Assembly: GCA_013202295.1 (NCBI GenBank)
Contig: JABMRT010000177.1
Span: 1-36,900, forward strand
Source: Candidatus Zhuqueibacterota bacterium
Lineage (GTDB): Bacteria; Zhuqueibacterota; QNDG01; JABMRT01
DNA length: 36,900 nucleotides
Direction of reading: 5' to 3'
Part shown: in pieces, positions 23,078 to 32,402 of the stretch
Layout of the letters: the number at the start of each line of letters is the position of its first letter
Position numbering within the stretch: position 1 is the stretch's first letter
Program-made: the position numbers and the translations under genes
The notes under the pieces: generated by a model
Told to the model about the DNA's origin: nothing
Database searches by the model: none
What the model saw: only the letters and a program-made list of their open reading frames with translations

Positions 23078-24207
23078 TATTGTCCGGCCCGTCTGACAAT
23101 CAAATCATGTAGAGTTTGCCAAGGTTCCGCTTTATACGTCTCACCACTTGTCTCATAATGATCAATCAGCATGTTCAACCCCGGAGTGTAATTCATGTGC
23201 AGATATTTGTTCATTATTTCGGTTTCTATACGATTTTCATCATACCATCCAACCGTCAGATAGTCAAGCCGATACTGTGTTTCAAAATTCTTCCGCACCA
23301 TGGCCACATTGTCGAAACGCGATTTGGTGTACTGATTGACCAAACCCGTACAAAATAGCTTATCCTTGAAATCTTTGATATAGTTATCCGCAACCGTGAG
23401 TGCGAAATAGATTTTGCGATCCGGAGACTGAGATCGAATTGTATTGAGAATTTCATTCAGGTCGAACTTATCCAGGTTCAGTTTCACACCGATCTCTTTC
23501 ATCTTTACTTTCAGATAAGGCAAATCCTGGATCATACTGAGATTAAGAAGGATCACATCTGGCCGGATTTCTTTAACATGCTGAAGTACCCAGATTGGAT
23601 AGGTGTCATTGTCCCCATTCGAGAAAAGGATTCCATCTTTCTCCACAGAGACAAGCACGTTATAATTGTACTCATACAGGCTTGGGGCATAATCCTCACT
23701 GGCGTAGAGTTTCTCACAGGAGACTTTCATCTTTTCACTCTGACCTAAACGTTCATATGAGGAGATCAGACTATAGTAGGTAAGGGGCGCATCAGGATTG
23801 AGCGCATGGGCTTTTTCCAGATAACGGATTTCTTCATTTAAATCCTTTAATGTACTGTTGGCTCCATCTCCCATCATCAGGTTATATTCGTAACTGTTCG
23901 GAACTGACTTCTCCATCGCCTGAACGAGTTCAAGGTTTTTGGCTTTGACATCTTTATAGGTCTTTTCTTTGTCAAACATCAGGTTATATCGGTTTGCCTG
24001 ATAGTAATTATACCACGCATTGGCATTGTCCGGATGCGCCTGCACTTCCTTCTCCCAAAGTTCAGCCTGCTCCTGATACCATTCCGGTGTCATGAATATT
24101 TTGCGTAATGAGAGCACAGGCTGAGGTTTGTCTCCAGAAATTCCAAGTATGGTTGGAAGCAGGATGAGTACTCCGATCAGTATAGTCCAATTTGTTTTTA
24201 TCTGCAT
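23077..24207 (-). CDS. Exported DUF2723-C-terminus-like protein with TPR-like repeats
   Basis: The 376-residue protein starts behind GGAGGAAAA and carries an N-terminal signal or anchor helix (WTILIGVLILLPTILGI). Residues about 45-165 resemble TPR repeats (ELWEKEVQAHPDNANAWYNYYQ, YLEKAHALNPDAPLTYYSLISSYERLG). Residues about 185-330 resemble the soluble tail of DUF2723 membrane proteins: DGILFSNGDNDTYPIWVLQ, EIRPDVILLNLSM. The multi-helix membrane part of full DUF2723 proteins is absent. It is the first gene of the operon with the ECF sigma and anti-sigma genes. A role in sensing or in the response is possible but not shown. Confidence 0.7.
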   Translation of the reverse strand: MQIKTNWTILIGVLILLPTILGISGDKPQPVLSLRKIFMTPEWYQEQAELWEKEVQAHPDNANAWYNYYQANRYNLMFDKEKTYKDVKAKNLELVQAMEKSVPNSYEYNLMMGDGANSTLKDLNEEIRYLEKAHALNPDAPLTYYSLISSYERLGQSEKMKVSCEKLYASEDYAPSLYEYNYNVLVSVEKDGILFSNGDNDTYPIWVLQHVKEIRPDVILLNLSMIQDLPYLKVKMKEIGVKLNLDKFDLNEILNTIRSQSPDRKIYFALTVADNYIKDFKDKLFCTGLVNQYTKSRFDNVAMVRKNFETQYRLDYLTVGWYDENRIETEIMNKYLHMNYTPGLNMLIDHYETSGETYKAEPWQTLHDLIVRRAGQ

Positions 24208-24300
24208 TTTTCCTCCATTGGTTTTGTGATTCCTTATTTAGACACACGAATGGGGGAAAGGTTTAAAAAAGCCAAGAGACTTAATAAGAGAGGTAAGGAA

Positions 24301-24339
24301 ATAAAAAACAGCCCGACTGCATCATGCAATCAGGCTGTT
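24301..24339 (-). terminator. Rho-independent terminator of the RND efflux operon
   Basis: The arms 24307-24321 and 24325-24339 pair over 15 bp with two mismatches around a TCA loop. Read on the minus strand the hairpin is followed by TTTTTTAT (24306-24301). It begins 32 bp after the RND gene's stop. This is a textbook intrinsic terminator. Confidence 0.88.
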
Positions 24340-24370
24340 AAATGATGGATAACTACATTTTATATTAGAT

Positions 24371-27300
24371 TTATTTTTTCCGTTTTAGTAGCTTGCCGAT
24401 ATCCTGTCCGATCATGTACAAACAAGGCACCAGAACGAGTGTCAGCGGCGTGGCAAAAAGAAGTCCCCAACCCAGGGCCAGAGCCATGGGTGCCATAAAC
24501 AAGGCAGATCCACCGATACCATATGCCAATGGCAGGAGTGCCACAACCGTCGTCAATGTCGTCATCACGATTGCACGCAAACGTGTGGCTGTTCCTTTAG
24601 CAACCAAGTCTCTGATATTCTTTTCCGGATTCTCTGCTCTCTTTTCATTTAAATGATTGACCAAAACGAGAGAATCATTGACAACAACACCAGAGAGGCC
24701 GATGATGCCCATGATTCCCATAAAGCTGAGGGGTTCTCCATGAAATCCAAATGCCATGATCACCCCAGTGATACCAAAGGGAATGGCAGCCATGACAAGG
24801 AAGGGTTGAGTCATCGAATTAAATAGAAGGACGAGCAAAAAATAAATCCCAACCACGGCCACGATGAGTGTCTGAAACAATCCTGCCATTGATTGCTCGG
24901 TTTCAAAGATTTCGCCACCTAAACCGAGCTGTATACCTGGCCAGTCCCTGTCCATGTCGAAATGGGTCAGAACTTTATCCGTGACCTCCAATGGAGTGGC
25001 AATATCCTGATTGAGATCCGCTTCGATGGTCACAGTTCTTTCTCCATCATAATGACGGTAGTCAGATTGTCCGGGCCCTATCTCAAGGGATGCCACTTCC
25101 TTTAGAGGAATCAATCTGCCTTGACGATTGGGAATTAGGACCTCTTTTAAATAATCAAGACGTTTACGCGCCTTCTCTTCTACCATGACTCGGAAATTGA
25201 CATCTTCATCTCCGTAGCGAACACTGGTGACTATTTCTCCATCATAGGCGATTCGCACATTCTGGGCAACATCAGCCACAGTCAGGCCCATGCGTGCCAG
25301 ACGGTCATATCGGATCTGAATCTCAACCTGATCCTTGCCTTGTTTGTCATCCCTTGTGATGTCTTTCACACCTTCGATATTTGCCAGATAAGCTTCCACC
25401 GAATCAGCGAAGGTGGTTCTAAAACCGTCATCGGATCCCACGAGACGCAGGCTGATGGGCTTGCCGACCGGCGGACCCCCAGAGGTAATCAGATAAATCA
25501 CTTCTCCTTGTTCTTCCAAGGGCTTGGTTTTCTCTCTTAGCGCTTCGACAATCTTTTCCGCAGTTCTTGATCGTTGATTATATGGTGTCAGGTTGACAGA
25601 TAAGTAGGCATAGTTTTCTGTTTCAGCGTTGATGAATGGATTGGTTCCAATACGCGTGGTGAACGAGGAGAGTTCTTCCTCCGGCAATTCGGCCACAAAG
25701 TTTTCAATGGCCTCGATTTTATCTGCCGTTATCAGAAGGGGTGTGCCGATGGGCAGTTCATATCCGACATAAAAATGACCTGCAGTCTCGGATGGGAAGA
25801 GAATAAACTTCATGTAGCTGCCAGCATACCAGAAGGATCCACCTAAAAATATGACAAATATCAGGACGAGGATATATCTTCCTTTTAGAAAGCGGAAAAC
25901 AAGACGGCCGTATTTTTCGCTTATTTTGCGAAACCAGTTACGACCTGTTGATTTCACAGAGATATGTTTCATGGTGCTGGCCATGTGTGCTGGAAGGACA
26001 ATCATGGCCTCTATTAGAGAAATGAACAGGGCAAGACTGATTGCTAACGGGATAGGAACAATGTACTTGCCGAAAACACCGGGCATAAAAAACATCGGTG
26101 CAAACACAAGAAAAGTCGTCAATACGGTCGTGAGTACAGGACGAAATACTTCATGAATACCGTTGACTGCCGCATCGATATGGGAATCGCCCATTTCCCG
26201 GCGCCGCGTGATGTTTTCGGAGATGATAATGGCATCATCCACAATAATGCCGATGACCAAGATCATTCCACTGAGTGTGATGGTGTCCAGATACATTCCA
26301 AACATGGGCAACAGAAAAATCGTCCCCAGAAACGCAACAGGGATTCCCATTGCAACCCAAAAGGATGTTCGGAGATTTAGAAAAACAGGCAGAATTAGGA
26401 CAAGTAGCACCAGACCAATCCAACCGTTGTTCAACACGACATCAAAACTATCCCGGACAATAGGAGAAAGATCATTGGAATAAATAATCTCTACTCCCTC
26501 AGGCAGATTTTTTCGCTCTTTTTCTATCAGCTCTTTGACTGCATCTGTGGTGCGGATCACATCCGCTGACTCTGCCATGTACACTAAAAATGAGATGGCT
26601 GTTTTGCCGTTCATGCGCGAAAGCACCCGCGCATCTTCAAAATCATCATTTACTATGGCGAGATCCTTAACACGAACCAGTGGACCATCGAAGGAGGAGC
26701 GAACAATCACATCACCTACTTCAGTTGGATCCTGAAACTGGGCAAGTGTGACTAGGTTTTTCTCACTTGTGTAGGATTCAAAGGAGCCTGTTGTACCACG
26801 GATGTTGCGCTGCTGAACAGCCGCAATAATCTCCCGGATGGGGATCTGAAAGTTCCCCATTTTACCAGGAGAGACTTCAACCTTAATTTCACGAGATCGA
26901 TAGCCTGCACGGCTAAGCCTTGACACTCCGGATACATTTTTTAATTTTTTCTCGAACAACCTGGCCAATTCCCGCAATTCTCTGTATGGCAATTCTCCTG
27001 AAAGGCCTACTTGAATAATTGAATTATGAGAATTGGAGCTAAGTTCGGTGACTTTTGGAGAGTCCGTGACTTCCGGCGGAAAATCGGTTACACGGCTCAC
27101 CGCTTCCCTAATCTCCGTTTTAATTTTGTCCTGGTCCTTGGTATCTATATTGATAATCACCTGAATCAGCGAGATGTTTTCCATAGATATGGATGTGAAG
27201 TTTTCAATCCCCGTGACACTTTTAAGTTCTGCCTCAAGTTTGTTTGTGACATTGAGCTCCACATCTTCGGGTGAGGCACCAGGATAACGGGTCATAATGG

Positions 27301-27439
27301 TCATCGTTCCGAAATCAACCTGTGGATAGATATCTCGCTTGATAGTTAACAATGTCGTCACACCCAAAATGATAATCATCACAGTGATGAGTGTCGCCAG
27401 AATATGTCGCTCAGCAAAGAACCGAAAAAATGATTTCAT
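24371..27439 (-). CDS. RND-family efflux permease (AcrB/HAE-type)
   Basis: The 1022-residue inner-membrane proton antiporter has the usual 12-helix layout with two large periplasmic loops. Visible landmarks are KRDIYPQVDFG and YPGASPEDVE at the N-terminus, the TM4 proton-relay pair in GIIVDDAIIISEN, and GLSGVVVNDSLVLVNHLNEKR in the C-terminal half. I prefer ATG 27439: GGAGG sits 8 nt before it, inside the alternative upstream ATG 27454. It follows the TolC-like gene in one operon and ends at a strong terminator. No membrane-fusion (adaptor) protein gene is adjacent, which is unusual for this class. Confidence 0.93.
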   Translation of the reverse strand: MKSFFRFFAERHILATLITVMIIILGVTTLLTIKRDIYPQVDFGTMTIMTRYPGASPEDVELNVTNKLEAELKSVTGIENFTSISMENISLIQVIINIDTKDQDKIKTEIREAVSRVTDFPPEVTDSPKVTELSSNSHNSIIQVGLSGELPYRELRELARLFEKKLKNVSGVSRLSRAGYRSREIKVEVSPGKMGNFQIPIREIIAAVQQRNIRGTTGSFESYTSEKNLVTLAQFQDPTEVGDVIVRSSFDGPLVRVKDLAIVNDDFEDARVLSRMNGKTAISFLVYMAESADVIRTTDAVKELIEKERKNLPEGVEIIYSNDLSPIVRDSFDVVLNNGWIGLVLLVLILPVFLNLRTSFWVAMGIPVAFLGTIFLLPMFGMYLDTITLSGMILVIGIIVDDAIIISENITRRREMGDSHIDAAVNGIHEVFRPVLTTVLTTFLVFAPMFFMPGVFGKYIVPIPLAISLALFISLIEAMIVLPAHMASTMKHISVKSTGRNWFRKISEKYGRLVFRFLKGRYILVLIFVIFLGGSFWYAGSYMKFILFPSETAGHFYVGYELPIGTPLLITADKIEAIENFVAELPEEELSSFTTRIGTNPFINAETENYAYLSVNLTPYNQRSRTAEKIVEALREKTKPLEEQGEVIYLITSGGPPVGKPISLRLVGSDDGFRTTFADSVEAYLANIEGVKDITRDDKQGKDQVEIQIRYDRLARMGLTVADVAQNVRIAYDGEIVTSVRYGDEDVNFRVMVEEKARKRLDYLKEVLIPNRQGRLIPLKEVASLEIGPGQSDYRHYDGERTVTIEADLNQDIATPLEVTDKVLTHFDMDRDWPGIQLGLGGEIFETEQSMAGLFQTLIVAVVGIYFLLVLLFNSMTQPFLVMAAIPFGITGVIMAFGFHGEPLSFMGIMGIIGLSGVVVNDSLVLVNHLNEKRAENPEKNIRDLVAKGTATRLRAIVMTTLTTVVALLPLAYGIGGSALFMAPMALALGWGLLFATPLTLVLVPCLYMIGQDIGKLLKRKK

Positions 27440-27502
27440 TAGAAAATCCTCCATCTATTGCACAGCATATGATAGCATTTGATTGTTTTATCTACAATCA
27501 AC

Positions 27503-28924
27503 TCACTCATACAACTGATCCATCAAAGCCTCGAATTCCAAAGTCAGTTTATGATAGGTGAGGGCATTCGTTGCATAAGTGTTCTTGGCATTGTCTTCAT
27601 TGTCCCGACTGAGGATGACAAACGTCAGATCGCCGCGACCTTGATTATAGAGCTTGAGTTCCTCTTCGGTACGCTCTTTGGCGGATTCAATCTGCTCTTG
27701 ATTGAGCTTCAGCACATTCTCCAACTCACTGATCTGAATGTGCAGGTTTGTTAATGCAGATTCCAATGTGAGGGTAATCTCTTCTTGCTGTTTTTGTAAT
27801 TGTGTGGTTTGAAGCTGGGTTTTTACGATTTTATGCTTTGCTGTTCTGTTTTGAACCGGGAAAGAATATTGTAATCCGATCAGAGCATCCGGCTTATCCA
27901 TTCCCAAAGATTTGGCCAGTTCTTCATCAAACTTTTTAATATTAAACTCAGCAACGAGCGATAAATCCGATTTGCCTGTCTCCTCATATCCTGTCTGAGC
28001 ATATTCTAACTGTCTGAGGCGGATGTCGAGGATCTGTAGAATACGGGATTCTTCTTTAAGTTGTTTTACTGCATCTTCCAATGGTCCCTGGTTTTGAATG
28101 GCATAGAGGTCGTATTTGGGCGCAGTATTGAGAAGTTCAGTGTTCTGTGATACCACAGAAAGTTCCGCCTGAAGAGCCTGCCATCGCGATTCGACCAGTA
28201 CCAAATTCTGTTTCCATGATCTCACAGCATCTTCAGCCCGAATTACATCCACCTGGTCCACTAGATTCGCTTCCCGTTTTCGTTGAGTACGCTCCAGCTC
28301 TTCTTTACTCAATTTCAGGCGGTTCACAACAATGATTTTCTGTTCATTCAAGAACACCCAATCCAGAAACTTGGCAGCAGACGATTTCAGAAAATCTTCC
28401 ATGTTTTCTTTTGTTTGGATTTCGGTGAAATCGATATCAAATTGTTTTAGATTGTATTGGAGCTGATTTAGATACCCTTTCCGATTCCGTAATAAGGGAT
28501 GGGAATAGGCTATTGAGACCTGATTCATATAAAAGGATTCAGGAAAACCAAACTGGGGATCCAATTCGATATTGGCTTTACTGGAACTGAATGATGCTGA
28601 GAGCCTTCCGCCGGTCGCCCAGAAAAGACGATCGACACCTCCAATGACATTGACGGCATCTGTTTGTTCAGGTCCTGCAATGGCAATCATAGGTTCTTCG
28701 TGGCTGTAATTTAACAAAGCAGATATATTCCAGTCTTCCGTACCGCGATAGCTGGTCTGTTCTTCTTGATGGATTTGTGGAGTCAGCTTCTCCTTCTCAA
28801 AAACCGGATGGTTTTGAATTAATCCGCTCAGAAAATCATCCAGAATAATGGTTTGTGTTTGCGCGGAGTTTAGACACAAACAAACTCCCACCATAATCCA
28901 ACTTGTTTTTTTTCGACTAATCAT
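27503..28924 (-). CDS. TolC-family outer-membrane efflux protein
   Basis: The 473-residue protein has a signal peptide (cut near SAQTQ) and two helical repeats rich in Gln, Glu and Leu (for example LKLSKEELERTQRKREANLVD and the final LTLESALTNLHIQISELE). The pattern YSHPLLRNRKGYL and LYNQGRGDLTFVI is typical of OEP/TolC proteins. TolC trimers form the outer-membrane exit duct. SD AGGAGA is 8 nt from ATG 28924. It is the middle gene between the barrel gene and the RND pump. Confidence 0.88.
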   Translation of the reverse strand: MISRKKTSWIMVGVCLCLNSAQTQTIILDDFLSGLIQNHPVFEKEKLTPQIHQEEQTSYRGTEDWNISALLNYSHEEPMIAIAGPEQTDAVNVIGGVDRLFWATGGRLSASFSSSKANIELDPQFGFPESFYMNQVSIAYSHPLLRNRKGYLNQLQYNLKQFDIDFTEIQTKENMEDFLKSSAAKFLDWVFLNEQKIIVVNRLKLSKEELERTQRKREANLVDQVDVIRAEDAVRSWKQNLVLVESRWQALQAELSVVSQNTELLNTAPKYDLYAIQNQGPLEDAVKQLKEESRILQILDIRLRQLEYAQTGYEETGKSDLSLVAEFNIKKFDEELAKSLGMDKPDALIGLQYSFPVQNRTAKHKIVKTQLQTTQLQKQQEEITLTLESALTNLHIQISELENVLKLNQEQIESAKERTEEELKLYNQGRGDLTFVILSRDNEDNAKNTYATNALTYHKLTLEFEALMDQLYE

Positions 28925-28979
28925 CTCTAAGTTCTCCTATAAAATTGAATCATTACTCTAAATCTCATCGAACAATTCT

Positions 28980-29885
28980 CTATATACCCAGAACGATTTT
29001 CCCTCGAACATACATCGTTTGTTTTAAATCCAGGGATTGTACTTTGTTGTCTCCACTAAAGAATTCAAAATTGCGATAAGCTGCATACCCTCCCTCAAGC
29101 ATTAAATGGAACCATGGTGTTAAATGGATTTGCATCATCGGACTCAATGTACCCTCAGAATATTTCATATATGGAACAGCTTCTCCAAATTTATTGGGAT
29201 CGCCATGATATCGGTTTCCTTCAACCTTAAAGGAAAATCCTAGATCAAGTTTAGGATGTACAGAATAGGAAAGGAGTAAATTTGTAGGGACCAGTCCGTT
29301 CAGTTTCATCTTTTGTGAAATCATCCAATCCAGATAAAGAAAAGGCATGGGAAGCGGTTCACCAAAATCAGGCATGTAGGCGATGCCAAAACCAAGATCA
29401 AAATTGGATTTTATTGTACGAATAAAACCAAACACAGCACCGAATGTGAAATCCTCGGTTACCAGATCCCCTTCAAAATCAGAAGCGAATCCCGGAGTCA
29501 GGACTGCAACCATTTTCCATTTTTCTGAAAGTGAATCGATCATGAAACAGGTTAGCGAATAGGATTGCATCTGTCCGATCTCAGCGGAATTCTCCGGTAA
29601 ATTTTCATACTTTAAATCAGTTCGTTTATAATTGAACTGATTCATCACAATTATTCTTCCCTCTGAAAAAGACAAAGGAAGAGCAGCCCCAACGGTCCAG
29701 GCATTGGCTTGAATTTTCAAGTCAGGAGCCTCGGTAATGGGATCAACCAATTCGACTGATGGAAACATTTCATAGCCATAAGACAAACCAATGATCTCCT
29801 GAGCAATGAGATGAGTAGTCATTCCCAAAATGATACAACACATGACGGTCGGGAATATTCTGCGAGTCATTTTAAAAGCTTTCAT
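28980..29885 (-). CDS. Outer-membrane beta-barrel protein (DUF6268-like)
   Basis: The 301-residue protein is read from ATG 29885 (SD AAGGAG, 8 nt). It has a signal peptide (FPTVMCCIILGMTTHLIAQ), then alternating strands ending in aromatic residues across the whole length, typical of an outer-membrane barrel. It closes with YVRGKIVLGI. I place it in the DUF6268 outer-membrane group from the overall pattern (GYEMFPS, LSFSEGRIIVMNQFNYKRTDL). It opens the operon with the TolC-like and RND genes, 55 bp upstream of the TolC-like gene. A role in the same export path is likely but unproven. Confidence 0.7.
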   Translation of the reverse strand: MKAFKMTRRIFPTVMCCIILGMTTHLIAQEIIGLSYGYEMFPSVELVDPITEAPDLKIQANAWTVGAALPLSFSEGRIIVMNQFNYKRTDLKYENLPENSAEIGQMQSYSLTCFMIDSLSEKWKMVAVLTPGFASDFEGDLVTEDFTFGAVFGFIRTIKSNFDLGFGIAYMPDFGEPLPMPFLYLDWMISQKMKLNGLVPTNLLLSYSVHPKLDLGFSFKVEGNRYHGDPNKFGEAVPYMKYSEGTLSPMMQIHLTPWFHLMLEGGYAAYRNFEFFSGDNKVQSLDLKQTMYVRGKIVLGI

Positions 29886-30225
29886 CACAATTTCTCCTTC
29901 ATAGATTAATGTGTCAATTGGTTTTGAATGTAAATTTTAATTCTGTTTGTGATTACTTCAAAAAAATGAGAAAAAATGATTAGAATCGAAACAATCCTTT
30001 TCAGCATCATCACCTTCAAATATGTCATCAATTTTTTAGTCACTTTTTCCTCGGACATTTGACTTATACTTTCTTACGAGGGCAATATGGGACAAAGATT
30101 CAAATTAGTCGACCAGCCCAATGGGTTTGGACGTCCAATCCAATGGGAAGATACTCAATCGATAAATCCATCTACAAGAAGGAACTATTGATTTTTCAAT
30201 TTTACGAGGGAATTTTGGGCAATAA
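29886..30225. promoter_or_regulatory. Upstream region of the efflux operon with repeats and a palindrome
   Basis: No gene is seen. Two near-identical direct repeats, TTACGAGGGCAATATGGG (30074-30091) and TTACGAGGGAATTTTGGG (30202-30219), lie 128 bp apart. Between them is a perfect 12-bp palindrome, TTGGACGTCCAA (30127-30138), flanked by two CCAATGGG sequences. AraC-type regulators usually bind direct repeats, and such a regulator is encoded next to this gap. These are candidate operators for the efflux operon, by inference only. Confidence 0.4.
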
Positions 30226-31407
30226 CTAAGAGGTTCTGGACTCAAGTTTCAACTTGAACTGGGAGGGTGTCATATTCGTATGCTTTTTGAATATTGAATT
30301 GAAGGAAGATTTTGAATTAAATCCGGCATCGTATGCAATAGACAGAAGCGTGTAATGTTGTTTAGCAGGATCAGCCAACGTCTTTTTCACTTCTTCCACA
30401 CGATAATGATTGATGAAATCGAAAAAATTTTGCTTAAGCTGCGTGTTGATTACTTCTGAAAGATTGTGTCCGGAGATGACTAATTTTTCTGAAAGTTCAT
30501 GCAAAGTCAGGTTCGCATCTGTAAAGGGCTTTTCTTTTTCCATCAGACCAACCAAATCCTGCAACACTCTTTTTGCCTTTTCCGATGATAATCCTGATTT
30601 CTCATATTTTTTAACATCTGAGTGAATAAGTTCGAGAGATCCGTTTTCCAAATCTCCATTCGGTAGATTTGAAATAAAATTCATAGAAAAAATTTCTGGC
30701 TGCTTTAAACCCATATATCCCATGATATATACAAGGATCGAGGTGGCAAGCGCAATGATTTCAGGAGACAAGATCATCCCACCAAACAATGGGGATGCAT
30801 GCAAAAACAATACAGTCAACCATACCAGGAAAGTCAGAACTGTAATGTTTCTCAGCCAATAGAGATTGATTCTATCCAATGTAGAGAAGAATTCTTTTTT
30901 ATGTTTTGCATATCGCCAGAGTAGAACAAATGTGAGTGTCATGTATGTCAAGCCTGAAATGATGACGCCACACAGGAGTAAAATGGGGATGAGGGAATTA
31001 TTTTGGCTTGATGTTCTATTGATGAAATTGAGAATTTCTTCTCTGGGTTTAAAAAAAAGAATACTATAATAGATACGTTCGATTAAAAATGGGAGAAAAT
31101 GTAATCCTTGTCTTTTGGAGAATTTCATATGAGGCGAAACTAAAAACTTCGCATAAAAATAATGTAATGGACCAAACAAATAAGGAAATCCAATAAACAA
31201 ACTATAGAGATAGGGATATTTGTTATAGACATTGATCTCATGTAATGCATATCGGAAAACATACAACGAGTAAAAGAACATTAAAAATGCTAAAAAACGA
31301 TTCGCATATTTATTATCTCGTTTTTGGAAAAGAAACCACACAAGAAAAAATCCCTGGATGGCTCCTAAAAAGAAGATGATAGTATGAAAGTTTGACGATA
31401 TGTGCAT
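30226..31407 (-). CDS. Membrane-anchored AraC-family transcriptional regulator
   Basis: The 393-residue protein has about seven N-terminal membrane helices (for example IIFFLGAIQGFFLVWFLF, FLAFLMFFYSLYVF). A cytoplasmic AraC/XylS DNA-binding domain follows, with LTLHELSEKLVISGHNLSEVIN and LLSIAYDAGFNSKSSFNSIFKK, then HTNMTPSQF. The 7TM-AraC layout is typical of Bacteroidota and relatives. It reads in the same direction as the barrel-TolC-RND operon 340 bp downstream and is probably its regulator. No ligand can be named. The SD is weak. Confidence 0.9.
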   Translation of the reverse strand: MHISSNFHTIIFFLGAIQGFFLVWFLFQKRDNKYANRFLAFLMFFYSLYVFRYALHEINVYNKYPYLYSLFIGFPYLFGPLHYFYAKFLVSPHMKFSKRQGLHFLPFLIERIYYSILFFKPREEILNFINRTSSQNNSLIPILLLCGVIISGLTYMTLTFVLLWRYAKHKKEFFSTLDRINLYWLRNITVLTFLVWLTVLFLHASPLFGGMILSPEIIALATSILVYIMGYMGLKQPEIFSMNFISNLPNGDLENGSLELIHSDVKKYEKSGLSSEKAKRVLQDLVGLMEKEKPFTDANLTLHELSEKLVISGHNLSEVINTQLKQNFFDFINHYRVEEVKKTLADPAKQHYTLLSIAYDAGFNSKSSFNSIFKKHTNMTPSQFKLKLESRTS

Positions 31408-31753
31408 TGTTAACTATTAGTCTCTTCTGAATGCAAATCAATTGAACCGTTTGGAGGTCCATAGAAAGATGATATTTTTTTCTGAAATTACAGTGAAAAA
31501 GTAAGTAGGCTGAGCAAGAAAGTCAAGGAGATTTTATTTTGTGTAAGTGTTGTATCGATTGCTATCAATAGACGAGAAGATGTTCACTGGAGATGAGTAA
31601 ATGGAAATAAGTGGTGGCTTCTCACAAGCAATCCAAGGTTATAAGCCATTTGTATCTTCATTCAGTAATAAGGACACAATAATATCAATCCGAATGCGTT
31701 TACTGATAATGAATGCTCATCAGAAATAATCCAGACGCAAAAGGAGGCTGGTT
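31408..31753. other. Divergent promoter region between the AraC regulator and the YXWGXW gene
   Basis: I see no gene. It is AT-rich and must hold both divergent promoters, but no clear -35/-10 pair stands out. CAGTAA near 31664 and TTACTG near 31701 form a 6-bp inverted repeat that could be an operator. Confidence 0.35.
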
Positions 31754-32167
31754 ATGAAAACGCGAATTTTTGTTTCTCTGATAATCGGATTGTGGGTGCT
31801 TACATTTATCCCAATCGAAGTAGTGCATGCAGATATCCCACTAAAACCAGGTCCGAATTATGTGTGGGTGAAACCGCACTCTATAAATGATGGCACCGTC
31901 GTTCCCGGGCATTGGCGCTTGAAAACACGCCCCGGATATATCTGGGTGGCTGGTAACAGGAATACAAGTGGCATATGGGTTGCCGATTACTGGAAACCGA
32001 CCGGTCCAGCTCCAAAGGGACAAAGCTGGGTACACGGTTATACAAATGTGAAAGGAGTATGGGTTGCCGGACAGTGGCGATCCAATTCGAAGCAGAATCA
32101 TGTCTGGGTATCTGGACATCGAAATCGGAATGGAAAATGGGTGAAGGGACATTGGAAGAGACGATAG
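31754..32167 (+). CDS. Exported YXWGXW-repeat-type protein
   Basis: The 137-residue protein begins behind AAAGGAGG with a signal peptide ending near VVHA. The mature part consists of about five Trp-rich repeats of the form YVWVKPH, PGHWRLK, YIWVAGN, GIWVADYWKP, GVWVAGQWR, HVWVSGH and KWVKGHWKR. These are like the YXWGXW/BcpO-related proteins of unknown function. It is basic at the C-terminus. It is a single gene ended by an intrinsic terminator. The function is unknown; a location in the periplasm or outer envelope is likely. Confidence 0.85.
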   Translation: MKTRIFVSLIIGLWVLTFIPIEVVHADIPLKPGPNYVWVKPHSINDGTVVPGHWRLKTRPGYIWVAGNRNTSGIWVADYWKPTGPAPKGQSWVHGYTNVKGVWVAGQWRSNSKQNHVWVSGHRNRNGKWVKGHWKRR

Positions 32168-32196
32168 TTAATAATCATAGTTATCAATTTTATAGG

Positions 32197-32230
32197 AAGC
32201 CCCGAGACGAACGAGTCTTGGGGCTTTTTT
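32197..32230 (+). terminator. Rho-independent terminator of the YXWGXW gene
   Basis: AAGCCCCGAGAC (32197-32208) pairs with GTCTTGGGGCTT (32215-32226), with one G-T pair, around a GAACGA loop. A run of T follows to 32230. It begins 30 bp after the stop. Confidence 0.92.
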
Positions 32231-32307
32231 AAAATTAAGATAATTTTGTGAATTTAAATGACTGGAATATCCACGATCACCATTAAAATTCTATTAAAAG
32301 ATCCGCA

Positions 32308-32350
32308 AGTGTAATTTTTTGTTGCGATCCATTGTTACACTTTCTATATT
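32308..32350 (+). promoter_or_regulatory. Sigma70-like promoter with overlapping inverted repeat before the envelope operon
   Basis: TTGCGA (32322-32327) and TATATT (32345-32350) are separated by exactly 17 bp, about 50 bp before the start of the first CsgG-like gene. A perfect 7-bp inverted repeat, AGTGTAA (32308-32314) and TTACACT (32335-32341), covers the -35 and spacer. It is therefore a candidate repressor operator. Confidence 0.55.
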
Positions 32351-32402
32351 CTAAAGAATCAAGACATTTCAATTTCCTATCCTATTTCAATGAGGTCAAG
32401 CC

